DNA of 6,152 nucleotides from an uncultured Ruminococcus sp. (GTDB lineage Bacteria > Bacillota > Clostridia > Oscillospirales > CAG-272). The stretch is from NCBI GenBank assembly GCA_902797125.1, contig CADBRS010000059.1, positions 1-6,152 of the forward strand, read 5' to 3'. Of this stretch, positions 5,969 through 6,152 are shown in pieces. The notes under the pieces were generated by a model, which searched no databases, had not been told where the DNA came from, and worked only from the letters and a program-made list of their open reading frames with translations. A program made the position numbers and the translations under genes. Every line of letters begins with the position of its first letter. The first letter of the stretch is position 1.

Positions 5969-6152
5969 TTAGTTGGTATTGCCTTGCAATCTCCTCTCTG
6001 TGAGTATTGTTTTTGAATGTCCTAACAGTCGTATCGACTGATAATTTGCACAAGGATGGACTTTCGTTCCGTCCAGATGCCTGAGATCGAAATATCCGCT
6101 TGTCCTTCTAGCAAAAATGAAGCAGTCTGTCCCTTTGTAACGGACTCTGTCA
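5969..6152 (-). CDS. iscB: Probable IscB (or IsrB) RNA-guided nuclease, C-terminal 60 residues only
   Basis: The frame enters from the right edge and gives 60 residues before TAA at 5971-5969. Visible segments are RVRYKGTDCFIFARRTSGYF, DLRHLDGTKVH and a final LLGHSKTILTERR. I recognise this as the C-terminal, target-adjacent-motif-reading part of clostridial IscB-type proteins: a VRYxG strand, an RRxSGYFDLRxLDGTK hairpin and a TxLTERR end. IscB is the omega-RNA-guided DNA nuclease ancestral to Cas9, carried by IS200/IS605-superfamily elements. The RuvC and HNH parts are off the window, so IscB cannot be told from IsrB, which lacks HNH, and integrity of the gene cannot be judged. It is not a TnpB end, which would show a zinc ribbon and a DxxxN RuvC motif. 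The call rests on remembered motifs. Confidence 0.65.
   Translation of the reverse strand, partial: DRVRYKGTDCFIFARRTSGYFDLRHLDGTKVHPCANYQSIRLLGHSKTILTERRLQGNTN
6026..6040. repeat. Perfect inverted repeat inside the iscB-like coding end
   Basis: CAGTCG-TAT-CGACTG pairs six bases on each side of a 3-nt loop. It lies in codons for Gln-Ser-Ile-Arg-Leu of the iscB-like gene. A second small one, ATTGC-CTT-GCAAT, lies at 5978-5990. Both may be chance or part of an RNA structure in the 3' end of the gene. Confidence 0.5.

Larger units (their letters stand above)
5912..6152 (-). mobile_element. End of an IS200/IS605-superfamily-like element carrying an iscB-type gene (partial)
   Basis: The region combines the C-terminus of a probable IscB with a following run of stem-loops ending in TATCCTTGC on the minus strand (5920-5912). 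That layout, an accessory nuclease gene followed by a subterminal hairpin and a short unpaired end, is how the right ends of IS200/IS605-type elements look. These elements are mobilised by a single-strand HUH transposase and have no terminal inverted repeats. Placing the boundary at 5912 is inferred from sequence style, not from a comparison with an empty site. The left end and any tnpA lie beyond the window. Confidence 0.55.

Overview
The window most likely comes from a mid-GC Firmicute, probably a gut-type clostridial or erysipelotrichial lineage. This is inferred from the protein types: a stand-alone DCxxC heavy-metal-associated (HMA) protein beside a CPC-type P1B ATPase, a DUF3795 protein, a GH42-like glycosidase without a signal peptide, and an IscB-type transposon protein of the style seen in Clostridia. 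No rRNA, tRNA or CRISPR array is visible.

Layout. (1) 1-2333, minus strand: the N-terminal 777 codons of a large glycoside-hydrolase-like protein, cut by the left window edge. (2) 2334-2530: a divergent regulatory region. It holds a sigma-A-like promoter for the glycosidase, an extended -10 promoter for the rightward genes, and a cluster of CCGGTT half-sites between them. (3) 2531-3654, plus strand: a compact two-gene unit, a metal-dependent alkaline-phosphatase-superfamily phosphodiesterase followed 5 nt later by an 11-cysteine DUF3795 protein. It ends in two consecutive hairpins, the second with a U-tract. (4) 3722-5901, minus strand: a heavy-metal export pair, a 70-residue soluble HMA protein followed 11 nt later by a Zn/Cd/Pb-type P1B-2 ATPase that has no HMA domain of its own. 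(5) 5912-6152, minus strand: the end of an IS200/IS605-superfamily-like element carrying the last 60 codons of a probable IscB (or IsrB) protein, followed by a dense set of stem-loops that looks like the element's right end.

How it fits together. The glycosidase and the phosphodiesterase/DUF3795 unit share a divergent promoter region with repeated half-sites and may be co-regulated, perhaps in glycan or phospho-compound turnover; this is inference. The HMA protein probably hands Zn2+, Cd2+ or Pb2+ to the ATPase, which exports it. The mobile element appears to end about 10 nt before the HMA start codon, so it may have removed the operon's native Shine-Dalgarno, promoter and any adjacent metal sensor. 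The most interesting signals are this insertion junction, the clustered structure at the 3' end of the iscB-like gene, and the phased CCGGTT array.
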